A stretch of DNA of 34,275 nucleotides, from the IMG/VR virus record IMGVR_UViG_3300025759_000329, positions 1 to 34,275 of that record; one strand, given 5' to 3'. Numbering within the stretch: position 1 is the stretch's first letter; each line of letters starts with the position of its first letter. The position numbers and the translations under genes were made by a program. The notes beneath the pieces are model-generated. The model saw nothing but the letters and a program-made list of their open reading frames with translations, had not been told where the DNA came from and did no database searches. The stretch comes from a virus. This document shows positions 22,300-30,694 of this stretch, in pieces.

Positions 22300-23247
22300 T
22301 TATTCATACCCAATCGACTTACGTTTCGCGTCCATAAACGGCTTAATGATTGATTTAAGAATTGGCACTTTCTTAACAATCTTAGCGATACGAGCGCCAT
22401 ATTTATCGTATGCATTAAAGAACCAATCTGGTGAGTGACCAACAACCCAATCGCGGAACTCAAGCCAACGTGGATCATCCTCGCCGTAAACCTCACGCGC
22501 CACCCAACACATCTTCATCATCGCCAAAGTCTGTAGGTAGTTAAATAGACCAGGTGTTTGTGATTGTGTCGTTGTGCTTTGGTTTGGCATTGCGCCTAGT
22601 GCAGCCAGTGGTGCTGATAGTGACGCGCCCGGTGCACCAGTAAACCCAGCGTACTGACCCTTCGCTGCGTCAATAAGAGCTTGCTGGACACCTTGCTGTA
22701 GTAAACCCTGCTGCGCTTGTTGTTGTTGAATCTGTGAGCCTATATTGAAGCCTTGCTGGCCTAATCCCCCCAAGCCACTAGCCGCAGCCTGCTGGATCCC
22801 AGCACCAGTAAATTGACCTTGGTAATTAGCTAAGTTTGCCGCTTGCTCAAACTGAGCTTGTTGTAGGGCTTGCTGTTGTGCCTGATTAAACGCCTGTTGA
22901 CGCTGCTGCGCAGCAAAGTCGGCAGCGGTGCGGCCATATTCACCAGCCGCAACGCCCTCTGCCACACCATGGCGCGATCCGCCAAATGCGCCAGCCGCAC
23001 TAGCTTGCGCACCAAGCTGGTTCATCCCCATCTCCTGCTGGCGAGCAATATCCCGCTGACCACGCTCAATAACCTGCTGCGTGTATGGGTTCATGTATTG
23101 ATTTATGTCTGCCGTTGCAAGTTGGGCTGCTTGCATATTTGCTGGCTGGAAGTTTGCTAAATCACCATAAGCACTTTTAGCCTGCCCCATTGCCCCAGCG
23201 GCTTGCCCAAAGATGTTGCCTCCGCCTGCTCCTGCTGCTGCACCCAT
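22300..23247 (-). CDS. Virion protein with cysteine-led C-terminal domain, 315 aa
   Basis: A Gly/Ala-rich start is followed by NPYTQQVIERGQRDIARQQE and GAFGGSRHGVAEGVA (about 86-100) and a Gln/Ala coiled coil (about 110-200), a pattern common in marine-phage internal virion proteins. The last ~70 residues form a distinct domain led by C247: MCWVAREVYGEDDPRWLEFRDWVVG, where CWVAREVYG...FRD resembles the C-F-I-A-T-x-x-Y-G...FRD core of CFI-box C-terminal domains. Its role may be membrane association or protein tethering (inference). The stop is followed directly by the transglycosylase start. Confidence 0.78.
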   Translation of the reverse strand: MGAAAGAGGGNIFGQAAGAMGQAKSAYGDLANFQPANMQAAQLATADINQYMNPYTQQVIERGQRDIARQQEMGMNQLGAQASAAGAFGGSRHGVAEGVAAGEYGRTAADFAAQQRQQAFNQAQQQALQQAQFEQAANLANYQGQFTGAGIQQAAASGLGGLGQQGFNIGSQIQQQQAQQGLLQQGVQQALIDAAKGQYAGFTGAPGASLSAPLAALGAMPNQSTTTQSQTPGLFNYLQTLAMMKMCWVAREVYGEDDPRWLEFRDWVVGHSPDWFFNAYDKYGARIAKIVKKVPILKSIIKPFMDAKRKSIGYE

Positions 23248-23248
23248 T

Positions 23249-24427
23249 TTACGCGTCCTTCTTTATCATACCCACCGCAAAGAATTGAGCGGTGCGCAAT
23301 GTGAATTTAATAGCGCTAAGTAGAGTGCGCTTCTTGCCGTTCGCAAATGCGATGTAATCGCGGAATTCCTGGTAATGTTCGTGTGCTTTGCCTTGCTCAA
23401 TCTTTTGATTACCAAGGTAACGGTAGCCCCGGCGGATTGCCTCACCCCACCACTTGTCATGTAGGTTATGCATACACCAAACAACTGCCTCACGTTTCAT
23501 TTGCGGTGTAAAGCCTCCAGAAGAAACAGCGTGCGTTGCGATTACGCAGCCATCTCCGCCTTCACCGCCTTCACCGACTACATCATCAACCGCTGAAGCA
23601 ACTGAACCGACTACGTCTTGTGCGGCGCCAAAAATCCCCGTTGTGGGATCGTCTTGAGCGTAACCTCCGCCAACACCGCTTACCCCAGCGGCGCCCATAG
23701 ATTGACCCATCAATCCATATTGCTCTGCTTGACTTAGACCGGTAAAGTCGTCAGATGTTATTCCTGCATAATCAGAATTCGCGTTAGCTAGTCCCTCATT
23801 GTATGACGGATTATCCTCCGGACTTGCTGTCCCCGCAGTGATCTGTGCGCCGTAATCAGAGTAAGCGTCGTCTAGCATTCCATGCGCAATATCTTGGCTA
23901 CCGCCGTATGTTGTGAAACCAGAACCTCCAGGCATTCCAGGCATATCATTATTACCATAGCCATCAAAACCTTCTCCCTCTGGGATGCGGCGCTGCGCTG
24001 TCGTCGCCCCTTCAGTGTAGTCAATCGGATCTCCCATCATCGCACCGCGCTCCCCAGTAATTGGGTCAATGAAGAAACCTTGCATATATTCATATTGACC
24101 TGGGCGCCTTGCTTGCAGCTCCTGCAAACTCTGCTCGTACATTGGCGCTGATGAATAACCACGCATACCGCCAGCAAAAGTCTCAGCCTCTGGCATCCCG
24201 GTTAGCTCTGACGCGCCAACTGTTGGCATGCCAAACGCACCCGCAGCCAGGTTAGTTGAACCAAAAGCAGCCTCTTGCATAGGCGTGAACGCAGCCACAT
24301 CCGCGCCGTAATATGGAACATATCCAAGCCCGGCGATACCTTCAGCGCGATTCAAATTACGTTTCGCTGCATCCTCAATATATTTTGGGATTTCAACGCT
24401 TGTTGATGTTGAGCCGCCTTTAGACAT
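23249..24427 (-). CDS. Virion protein with cysteine-led C-terminal domain, 392 aa
   Basis: The start MSKGGSTSTSVEIPKYIEDA has AAGGAG seven bases upstream; the longer reading to 24472 adds an unlikely leader. A conserved-looking front (NLNRAEGIAGLGYVPYYGAD) is followed by a long low-complexity Gly/Ala/Met/Tyr region (about 80-290). A compact basic, aromatic domain of about 100 residues then begins at C294 (GCVIATHAVSSGGF, AVVWCMHNLHDKWWGEAIRR). It is next to the other cysteine-led virion protein. Function unknown; probably internal or tail-associated. Confidence 0.78.
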   Translation of the reverse strand: MSKGGSTSTSVEIPKYIEDAAKRNLNRAEGIAGLGYVPYYGADVAAFTPMQEAAFGSTNLAAGAFGMPTVGASELTGMPEAETFAGGMRGYSSAPMYEQSLQELQARRPGQYEYMQGFFIDPITGERGAMMGDPIDYTEGATTAQRRIPEGEGFDGYGNNDMPGMPGGSGFTTYGGSQDIAHGMLDDAYSDYGAQITAGTASPEDNPSYNEGLANANSDYAGITSDDFTGLSQAEQYGLMGQSMGAAGVSGVGGGYAQDDPTTGIFGAAQDVVGSVASAVDDVVGEGGEGGDGCVIATHAVSSGGFTPQMKREAVVWCMHNLHDKWWGEAIRRGYRYLGNQKIEQGKAHEHYQEFRDYIAFANGKKRTLLSAIKFTLRTAQFFAVGMIKKDA

Positions 24428-24803
24428 TCTCAAACTCCTTAATGTATGACGTGTGCACGGCCTGCCATCCATGCTCCGCTAATGGTTTCTTCCAGCCGTG
24501 GCGCCCCGTCATAGTTAAAGCCTCACAACCTTGCGTCTTGGCCCATGCTATCACATCTTTATGCATTTCCATAATTTGCTGCAATTCGCCACCACCTAGA
24601 AAAACGTGTAGTACCTTTTTTTTAGGATATACCACAATTTCCGTTATTATGCACCCCTTTGGCGCAGGCCACAACTGCATCGCTCCCGAATACAGTGAGC
24701 GCGCTACATCCTCAAAATCATGGGTGCCACCAGAATATTCCAACGCCGCCTCGATCCACCCCCGGCAACGCTCTAATTCACTTATAGGATTATGCGCATT
24801 CAT
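24420..24803 (-). CDS. GNAT-like small protein, 127 aa
   Basis: The ORF starts MNAHNPISELERCRGWIEAA. Strands IITEIVVYPKKKVLHVFLGG, then a helix (HKDVIAWAKTQGCEALTMTG) and GRHGWKKPLAEHGWQAVHTS at the end are arranged like the C-terminal half of a GNAT fold. Small proteins of this type occur in virion modules of marine phages. The acetyl-CoA loop is not clear, so enzymatic activity is doubtful; it may be structural. Confidence 0.65.
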   Translation of the reverse strand: MNAHNPISELERCRGWIEAALEYSGGTHDFEDVARSLYSGAMQLWPAPKGCIITEIVVYPKKKVLHVFLGGGELQQIMEMHKDVIAWAKTQGCEALTMTGRHGWKKPLAEHGWQAVHTSYIKEFENV

Positions 24804-25459
24804 CCGTGCATCCTCGTAATCGCAAGCGTTGTTGCGGGTGCCGCTGGGCTAAACGCAGTCGCCGCAGACGCATCCAAAAAGCCTGATGTACTATCCACTG
24901 CCCACATAACCTGCAAGTAATCGCCAGCCGAAACGTCAAACTTTGCCGCGCGTGACACAACAAGCGTTGCGCCGTTTTGATGCAAGGCGTTCTTCATGGT
25001 TGATCCTTCCGCGTCTGTACCGTTTAATCTGGGCCAGAAATAGAAGTTCACCGTACTAGATGACGTTGAACTAATCTGCGCTGAGAACATTAGCAAGTAT
25101 TCACCCGCCTCCGCAAAGACGATCTTCGTTGGATCAGTGCCGTCTAAGCTGATGCCTACGTTGCCTGTTGGCGTGTCGTACTGGATTGCGTATGCTGTGT
25201 TGATTGCAGCAGCCGTTACATCTGTTGTGCGGATCAAGTTGGCGTGACCATCTTCTAAGATAATCTGCACAAACTCGTTGCCCTTTGAGACAACAGGGTA
25301 GCCATTTACCTCATCCCACAAGATGATGCCGTTCTCCGATGGATTATCGCCAGCGGACTTAAAATACAGGCGCGGCAACTGACGTTGCAAGTACGTTGTA
25401 AGCTCACGCCCCCACGCTTTAAGGTTGTCGGTTATTGGCGGTAATACAGGTGCTGCCAT
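24800..25459 (-). CDS. Virion protein with C1q/TNF-like C-terminal domain, 219 aa
   Basis: The ORF starts MAAPVLPPITDNLKAWGREL, a helical front of ~35 residues. The rest is beta-rich: KIVFAEAGEYLLMFSAQISS and STVNFYFWPRLNGTDA followed by FDVSAGDYLQVMWAVDSTSG, the strand pattern of C1q-like jelly-roll domains in phage fibres and head proteins. A trimeric decoration or tail part is likely. It is coupled to neighbours on both sides. Confidence 0.72.
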   Translation of the reverse strand: MAAPVLPPITDNLKAWGRELTTYLQRQLPRLYFKSAGDNPSENGIILWDEVNGYPVVSKGNEFVQIILEDGHANLIRTTDVTAAAINTAYAIQYDTPTGNVGISLDGTDPTKIVFAEAGEYLLMFSAQISSTSSSTVNFYFWPRLNGTDAEGSTMKNALHQNGATLVVSRAAKFDVSAGDYLQVMWAVDSTSGFLDASAATAFSPAAPATTLAITRMHG

Positions 25460-26952
25460 TACCTACGCCCACCCGCCTTTGCGTCTATGCGCATTGTTCC
25501 AACCTTCCAGTTAGAAAGCGTTTGACCTTCTACCTTCATGCGCACCTGACGACCAGAAAACCGCACAGATGTTGGGTCAGATGGAGTATATGGGCCATGC
25601 GTGTATTCTGTGTCATTGGGATAGTAACGGCTCTTAAAGGTTACGTTTACGTCACCCTGCGTCTGCTCATCTGTAATGAGATCAGTAATTTGCATTATAT
25701 TATCGCCGCTACCTATGCTGATCGGGCCACTCTCCGCATAAACAGATTGACTTGAGTGAGCCAACCCACGCTCATGGTCATAGATATATCCATCAACGTC
25801 AAACAGCATGGGATATGTAAATACATTTCTTTCTGTGCCGCATGTGCGTGAAAGGCTACCTATAAGCCAGTGGTTCTCCTTGTAATCATAGGCAACATAC
25901 CGATCCACCTCGTTTGACCCAGATGAGCAGTAGAACCACCATATCTCGCCAAACTGACCGTTTGCCATTGCCCATGTCTTACTAACTTGTGATGTATTTA
26001 TATCGTTAAAAACATGGTCATGCACTTCGCACGGTATCTCTGTGACTGTGTTACCATTGAATGCAAAGAAGCCACGCTGACCCATCCAGAACGTACCCGC
26101 GTCAACATCAGCCACAGCTTTTCTAGCAATCAGCCCGCAAGACGTTCCCACTCTTTCAAAGCCATAAACATAGGGTGGCCCGATATAACGAGCAGTGTGC
26201 GCTGATGTGGTTGTTAGGATTAGAGTTTGACCTCTGGTTCTAATAGCCGCCTGTATTTCTCCTGAAGTTTGCAACTCAATATCACCAGCTTCATTTGTGC
26301 TTGCCGCTGTCCAAGTTGTATTATCTTCGCGGTCACACCATTGCACCTTGCGAGGATTGCCCCCAGCGCCAAGTGCAAACAAGAAACGCTCCTCAGTTAC
26401 AATAAGCCCAACATTGTCCACTGGCGCGTTTGTGATCGCTACTGCATCTGAGCCAGAACCAAGTTGCCACTCTAGTAAACGGCCATCAGCAGTGGAGCAG
26501 GCTACAAGGTATTCTCCCCAGTTATCTAGCGACCAAGTTGTTGCTTCTGTTAGGTTGCCAGTATCGGAGCGTGGTGTTCCGTATGTTTCCTGACCATAAA
26601 AACCGTAGCCATAGCCCGTTTCAGTCGTTGCGCTCACATAGCCAGCGGTCAAATCAGTGGGGGTAATGTCGTAAGTCGTATTACTTCCTATTGCAGCATA
26701 AAGTTCATTGTGGGTTCCAACCGCAACATATCTTGTGCCATCTATTGACTGCCATGTGTGCATTGACCTTGGGACACTTGTGGTTAAGTCTCCAGATGTT
26801 CCAAAGTCTGTGTTTACAGTCCATCCACCAATTGGTCTAAGCGACCCATTGCGCCAACGCACAAGAGAACCATCACGCCAGCGCCCCGCAGCGTCAAGGT
26901 CAGTGCCTGTTCTGTAAAACCCTGCTGGGAGTTTAAGCGGTATTAGAGCCAT
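25459..26952 (-). CDS. Tail hub / DNA stabilisation-like protein, 497 aa
   Basis: The ORF starts MALIPLKLPAGFYRTGTDLD and contains GRWRDGSLVRWRNGSLRPIG, then many short beta-blade motifs (WQSIDGTRYVAVGTHNELYA, WGEYLVACSTADGRLLEW). This front and propeller-like body match phage 'stabilisation protein'-type tail components that sit below the portal. P22 gp10 belongs to that general class, but orthology is not claimed. It is followed by the C1q-like protein and preceded by the S74 fibre. Confidence 0.8.
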   Translation of the reverse strand: MALIPLKLPAGFYRTGTDLDAAGRWRDGSLVRWRNGSLRPIGGWTVNTDFGTSGDLTTSVPRSMHTWQSIDGTRYVAVGTHNELYAAIGSNTTYDITPTDLTAGYVSATTETGYGYGFYGQETYGTPRSDTGNLTEATTWSLDNWGEYLVACSTADGRLLEWQLGSGSDAVAITNAPVDNVGLIVTEERFLFALGAGGNPRKVQWCDREDNTTWTAASTNEAGDIELQTSGEIQAAIRTRGQTLILTTTSAHTARYIGPPYVYGFERVGTSCGLIARKAVADVDAGTFWMGQRGFFAFNGNTVTEIPCEVHDHVFNDINTSQVSKTWAMANGQFGEIWWFYCSSGSNEVDRYVAYDYKENHWLIGSLSRTCGTERNVFTYPMLFDVDGYIYDHERGLAHSSQSVYAESGPISIGSGDNIMQITDLITDEQTQGDVNVTFKSRYYPNDTEYTHGPYTPSDPTSVRFSGRQVRMKVEGQTLSNWKVGTMRIDAKAGGRR

Positions 26953-26954
26953 CT

Positions 26955-28157
26955 TTATGCCCCTGCTTCAAGAACTTCTACACGTTGTTTTAATTCTTTG
27001 ATTGCATTTACCAACAGTGGGATAAGCGCAGTTTCCTTGATCTTCCACAGATCGTCTTGCTCGTGATCTACGATCACATTGTCTGCAAAGCCTGTGCCAT
27101 TCACTACCTGCTGAACTTCTTGAGCTAAGAACCCAACAAAAGGCTGATCTTCTTTATGAGTGCCATCAGGGGCAGGCTTGCTTGTTATATTGCCATCGTC
27201 ATCATACTCAAAATATTTATGACGCTTATCCCATTTAAAGTGAACAGGGTTTAACTGCGATATAAAGTCAAGCCCATGACTAACTGGAACAACATCAGTC
27301 TTGTCCCTTTCGTCAGATGTAACAGTCCAAGACACCTGTATATAGGCGTTTGTTATGCTGTTATTTCCCATAACAATGCGATTGCTTTCAGTGGTTACTT
27401 GGAATGGGCTTGAACTCCCATACCCAGCATATCGTCCAATTCCAATATTATTATCACCTGAAGATAGGTCAGCTAACGCTAAATTGCCAATTGACGTGTT
27501 TCCATCCCCTGTTACACCAGTTGTTCCATCGCCTTTCATTGCATCTACGCCCACAGCGGTATTGTCTGTGCCAGATGAGCCATGCTCAATAGCATTTGCG
27601 CCAACAGCCGTGTTGCTAGTTCCTCCAGTTGCAACGTCACCCTTCAGTGCGCTTTCCCCAATCGCAGTGCAACTCCAAGAACCAGTTTCCCCCTGCAAAG
27701 CATACGCCCCTACAGCAGTATTCCAATATGCAGTGCTTGTTAAATTTTCACCAGCATCTTCACCAATGATAACACCAAGTAAGCCACCATGTATTCCAGT
27801 TGTCCCGCCCTGCAAGATAACATTAGACGTATGCCCGCCGCGCCCTACTGTAACTCCATTGACAACAATATCTTCACTTGTGGGAAAGCTAACAATATCG
27901 TCACTCAAATTGTTTAGCTGCGTTTGAACATTAGAAGTAACGCCGTCTAACCTATTAATCTCAGCAGCCGTAGCTACAATTGCAGTACCGCCAACCTGCC
28001 ATGACCCTTCAGTGAGGTTAGGCTGGATAGCCGTTGTCCCATCAAGAAGATCGTCAAGGGTGTCTAGGTTTGTATTGAGCTTAGTACCCCAGCTATCGGC
28101 TGATGCGCCCACCTCTGGCTTCGTTAAGCCGAATGTTGTTGTCGTTGTGTCAGCCAT
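26955..28157 (-). CDS. Tail fibre with S74 intramolecular chaperone domain, 400 aa
   Basis: This is a receptor-contact fibre. It starts [20 protein letters not shown], a common fibre N-terminus. The middle (about 146-246) has trimeric-adhesin-head-like repeats of the form NTAVGxxAL / NTSIGNLAL. The C-terminus is a peptidase S74 chaperone domain: SDERDK (S281/K286 as the probable autocleavage dyad), [10 protein letters not shown] and [17 protein letters not shown]. Self-cleavage after trimerisation is expected. The N-terminal gene part continues the fibre after the upstream W-repeat protein. Confidence 0.92.
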   Translation of the reverse strand: MADTTTTTFGLTKPEVGASADSWGTKLNTNLDTLDDLLDGTTAIQPNLTEGSWQVGGTAIVATAAEINRLDGVTSNVQTQLNNLSDDIVSFPTSEDIVVNGVTVGRGGHTSNVILQGGTTGIHGGLLGVIIGEDAGENLTSTAYWNTAVGAYALQGETGSWSCTAIGESALKGDVATGGTSNTAVGANAIEHGSSGTDNTAVGVDAMKGDGTTGVTGDGNTSIGNLALADLSSGDNNIGIGRYAGYGSSSPFQVTTESNRIVMGNNSITNAYIQVSWTVTSDERDKTDVVPVSHGLDFISQLNPVHFKWDKRHKYFEYDDDGNITSKPAPDGTHKEDQPFVGFLAQEVQQVVNGTGFADNVIVDHEQDDLWKIKETALIPLLVNAIKELKQRVEVLEAGA

Positions 28158-28166
28158 CTAAGTCTC

Positions 28167-28871
28167 CTATGCAGCTTCTGACCATGTGTCGGTTGGGTCA
28201 GTAACATCAGTCCATATATCTGTTGGCTCCGCAGCTTCTGTCCAAGTGTCGCTACTTGCCGTTTGAGTTGCCCATACACTATCATCATCTGCTTGTTCTG
28301 TCCAACTGTCAGCGACAGGCTCCTGATAATCCCAAGTAAATCGCGCTGGTAGCGTAGGTATGCCAGCGGTTATTTCTACCATTGTTAGCGCGTATTCTTG
28401 GAAGAACGGCAGAGCATCCACTTGTGGTGCGCTTGCAGCAATATCAACTGGCGCAAAGTTAGAGATGACAGAAACAGTCGCGCTGTCTACCGTAGGTTCA
28501 GAAAGCGTAATCTCAACTGGGGCAAAGTTAGATATAACCGCTGCTGTAATATCATCAACAACTGGGGTGCCTGATGTTATTTCTTGCGGCGCAAAGTTGC
28601 TGATGATTGACGCAGCAATGCTGTCAACAACAGGCGTTGTGCTTATGCCACCTGCGCTAAAGTTATAAACAACTGTTACGCTTGCGCTATCTACAACAGG
28701 AGTGCCAGAAGTAATATCAATCGCTGGGATTGTTTCATCTTCAAATACAGAGGCAGTATCAACGACAGGTATTCCTGCCGTAATGCTATCCACGACAATA
28801 GATACTGGCAGACTTAGATTTACATTATCGTCTGCCAGAGGCGTTTTTGAGAGTGCGTTAAAACCTAGCAT
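28167..28871 (-). CDS. Repetitive structural protein, 234 aa
   Basis: The ORF starts MLGFNALSKTPLADDNVNLS, a front seen in marine phage tail-associated proteins. It contains about three repeats of ISNFAPVEITxxxPxVD and looser copies before them (ITSGTPVVDS). The C-terminal ~48 residues carry six tryptophans spaced about 7-10 residues (DTWTEAAEPTDIWTDVTDP). It is probably an elongated fibre or adaptor segment. The role is inferred from repeats and context. Confidence 0.75.
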   Translation of the reverse strand: MLGFNALSKTPLADDNVNLSLPVSIVVDSITAGIPVVDTASVFEDETIPAIDITSGTPVVDSASVTVVYNFSAGGISTTPVVDSIAASIISNFAPQEITSGTPVVDDITAAVISNFAPVEITLSEPTVDSATVSVISNFAPVDIAASAPQVDALPFFQEYALTMVEITAGIPTLPARFTWDYQEPVADSWTEQADDDSVWATQTASSDTWTEAAEPTDIWTDVTDPTDTWSEAA

Positions 28872-28889
28872 ATTGGCAACCGATCAATA

Positions 28890-29537
28890 CTATGAAGCAT
28901 TTATAACACAACTCATCATAATGTTATAGCTTCCATAATCTCCGCTGGCCTGAACAGACCTGTTTGTATTTACGTCATTTTGGATTTCATAATACATTTT
29001 AATTCTATTATTATTTTCGCCAGTTTCTAAGTAATTCCCATCCCAGAAAGTACCATTGATTGATGGCTCTGCTGTATATGACGAGTAGGTTGCAATTAGT
29101 ATGTTTGGCGGGTCATAGGTGCTTGTTGTCAACGTTTGAGTTGAGGGAGTTCCACTTGTTTGATTGCTATTGTTTATTGAAGAAACTTGTATAGTTGTCA
29201 CGGGATTGGTGGGTCTAAATGTAAACATTATTGCTGCGTCATAGCTGTCAGCGCTGCGCGTAAATGTTGTTGTTAAGTCTGACGCTGATAATAGCTTGTA
29301 CTGAAACATATCCTCAAATGTACTATTGACTGATGCTATCTGCGTAAAGCCAGAATATACAGTCGGCGCAGGGCCAGTAGCAGTTGATGAGTATGCTATG
29401 GCAATATCTCCCTCCTGAGTTCCAGATGGGACTTGTATGTTAAGGTTTGTTGTGGCGTAGCTTACGCCGACAAACGTAAACGATTGAGGGGCTCCCGCGC
29501 CAGCCGCCATGCTCATTCTTCGCGCGGTCATGCTCAT
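28890..29537 (-). CDS. Beta-rich virion protein, 215 aa
   Basis: The start MSMTARRMSMAAGAGAPQSF is chosen because its ATG overlaps the upstream stop (ATGA); the reading to 29570 is less likely. Alternating beta strands (TNLNIQVPSGTQEGDIAIAY, FTQIASVNSTFEDMFQYKLL, YDAAIMFTFRPTNPVTTIQV) suggest a jelly-roll or Ig-like fold. Such proteins are common in marine phage tail-fibre clusters. No catalytic residues. Confidence 0.72.
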   Translation of the reverse strand: MSMTARRMSMAAGAGAPQSFTFVGVSYATTNLNIQVPSGTQEGDIAIAYSSTATGPAPTVYSGFTQIASVNSTFEDMFQYKLLSASDLTTTFTRSADSYDAAIMFTFRPTNPVTTIQVSSINNSNQTSGTPSTQTLTTSTYDPPNILIATYSSYTAEPSINGTFWDGNYLETGENNNRIKMYYEIQNDVNTNRSVQASGDYGSYNIMMSCVINAS

Positions 29538-30211
29538 GCCATTGCATCCCCAGCCAAGAAGCCGTACCAAGTAATGCCACCGTCGTGTGTGGCAAATGCA
29601 AGCAAGTCAGTTTCGCCAGAGGCTGGCGCGTCAGGCGCTGTGCCGCCTGCCCAGTCGACAGATGCAGGATAGGTGATTGTATGTGTGCCGCCAGCGGTTA
29701 GCTTGAGTGTAAAGCTATACGCAGTGTTTGTCGCTGGTGGGTTACTGAATGTAAATGTGGTGTTAGCGGATGTTGTTAGCGCAAAGAAATTTCCAGTTTC
29801 GCAATCAATAGCAACTGTTGCGCCAGATAGTGCGCTGTAAGTTTCATTAACGCTGTCGGCAATAAACTCACCATTAACAGTTGCGCTTCCCATGCTGGCC
29901 GCACCAGAGATAGACGCAGAGCCTGAAATAGACGCAGAGCCTGAAACCACCGCACTAGCAAGCGTAGCAACACCAGACACATTGACTGTGCCTGAGACAA
30001 TCGCGCTTGCCATTGTAATATTATTGGAAACAACTACCTGCCCAGTGTGGTCGAACGTGCCTACTGTCGTTAAATCACCAGTTATGCTGACATCGCCAGT
30101 ATGTGTGGGTTGAACAATACCGCTGCGCGGAAACGTGACAGCTGCATCGCCGCTACCATCTTCTCCAGTTACAATGATTGCGCCGTTTGGCGTCTCAAGT
30201 TTTAGTGGCAT
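29534..30211 (-). CDS. Beta-helix/fibre virion protein, paralogue A, 225 aa
   Basis: The ORF starts MPLKLETPNGAIIVTGEDGS. It is a paralogue of the 156-aa gene at 33137-33607: both share MPLK...NG...EDG...PRS at the front, GEFIADS and NTTFTFSNPPA in the middle, and PASVDW...DGG.TW.GF.AG at the end. This copy has an extra repeated segment of about 60-70 residues (VSGSASISGSASISGAASMG) resembling a short beta-helix. Likely a fibre or head-fibre part. The duplication flanks the FG-GAP gene. Confidence 0.78.
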   Translation of the reverse strand: MPLKLETPNGAIIVTGEDGSGDAAVTFPRSGIVQPTHTGDVSITGDLTTVGTFDHTGQVVVSNNITMASAIVSGTVNVSGVATLASAVVSGSASISGSASISGAASMGSATVNGEFIADSVNETYSALSGATVAIDCETGNFFALTTSANTTFTFSNPPATNTAYSFTLKLTAGGTHTITYPASVDWAGGTAPDAPASGETDLLAFATHDGGITWYGFLAGDAMA

Positions 30212-30220
30212 ATCTAGCCC

Positions 30221-30682
30221 CTATTCTGGTTTTACAGGCCAATCTTCGTCATTTAGATGCGGCCAATTTGCATGATTGGTTATATCACGCAGCGCCTGTC
30301 GATAGCTAGTCATTGCCGCATCCATAGTGACGTCGGTCAACGCAAAGTAATCTGTTGCGGCCAGCAATTCATTGCGCTTAAACCTATTCTTATCGGCCAT
30401 GCGCTGATCGTACTGGTCTATTTCATCTTGAGATTTATTCACGGCAACGCACTTTGACACCCAAGCGCCATTTTCAAGCACTGGCTGCTGACGTTCAATT
30501 TTTTGCGTCCTAATGTCAAACTCTGGCGCGGCTTCCTCTGTCACTGGGTAAACACCAAAGTCAGGCAATCCAGCCTCTGGCATCTTTTTGGGGAAACTTG
30601 TGCGGGGGAACTCGTTTTTAAGATTGACGATTGATAGCGGGTACACAACACTGCTATCTTGATTTACCTTTATGAACTGCAT
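30221..30682 (-). CDS. Tail-fibre assembly chaperone-like protein, 153 aa
   Basis: The ORF starts MQFIKVNQDSSVVYPLSIVN. The C-terminal ~60 residues have NRFKRNELLAATDYFALTDV and SYRQALRDITNHANWPHLND followed by WPVKPE, which is the signature of phage tail-assembly chaperone (APC-type) proteins that help fibres fold. It sits beside the long repeat protein, its probable client. The N-terminal part is less conserved-looking. Confidence 0.82.
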   Translation of the reverse strand: MQFIKVNQDSSVVYPLSIVNLKNEFPRTSFPKKMPEAGLPDFGVYPVTEEAAPEFDIRTQKIERQQPVLENGAWVSKCVAVNKSQDEIDQYDQRMADKNRFKRNELLAATDYFALTDVTMDAAMTSYRQALRDITNHANWPHLNDEDWPVKPE

Positions 30683-30694
30683 GGTGTTCCTTTC

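Noticed and set aside
27355-27927. 190-codon plus-strand ORF
   Set aside because: It is the antisense of the repeat part of the S74 fibre; Pro/Val-rich repetition mirrors the coding strand.
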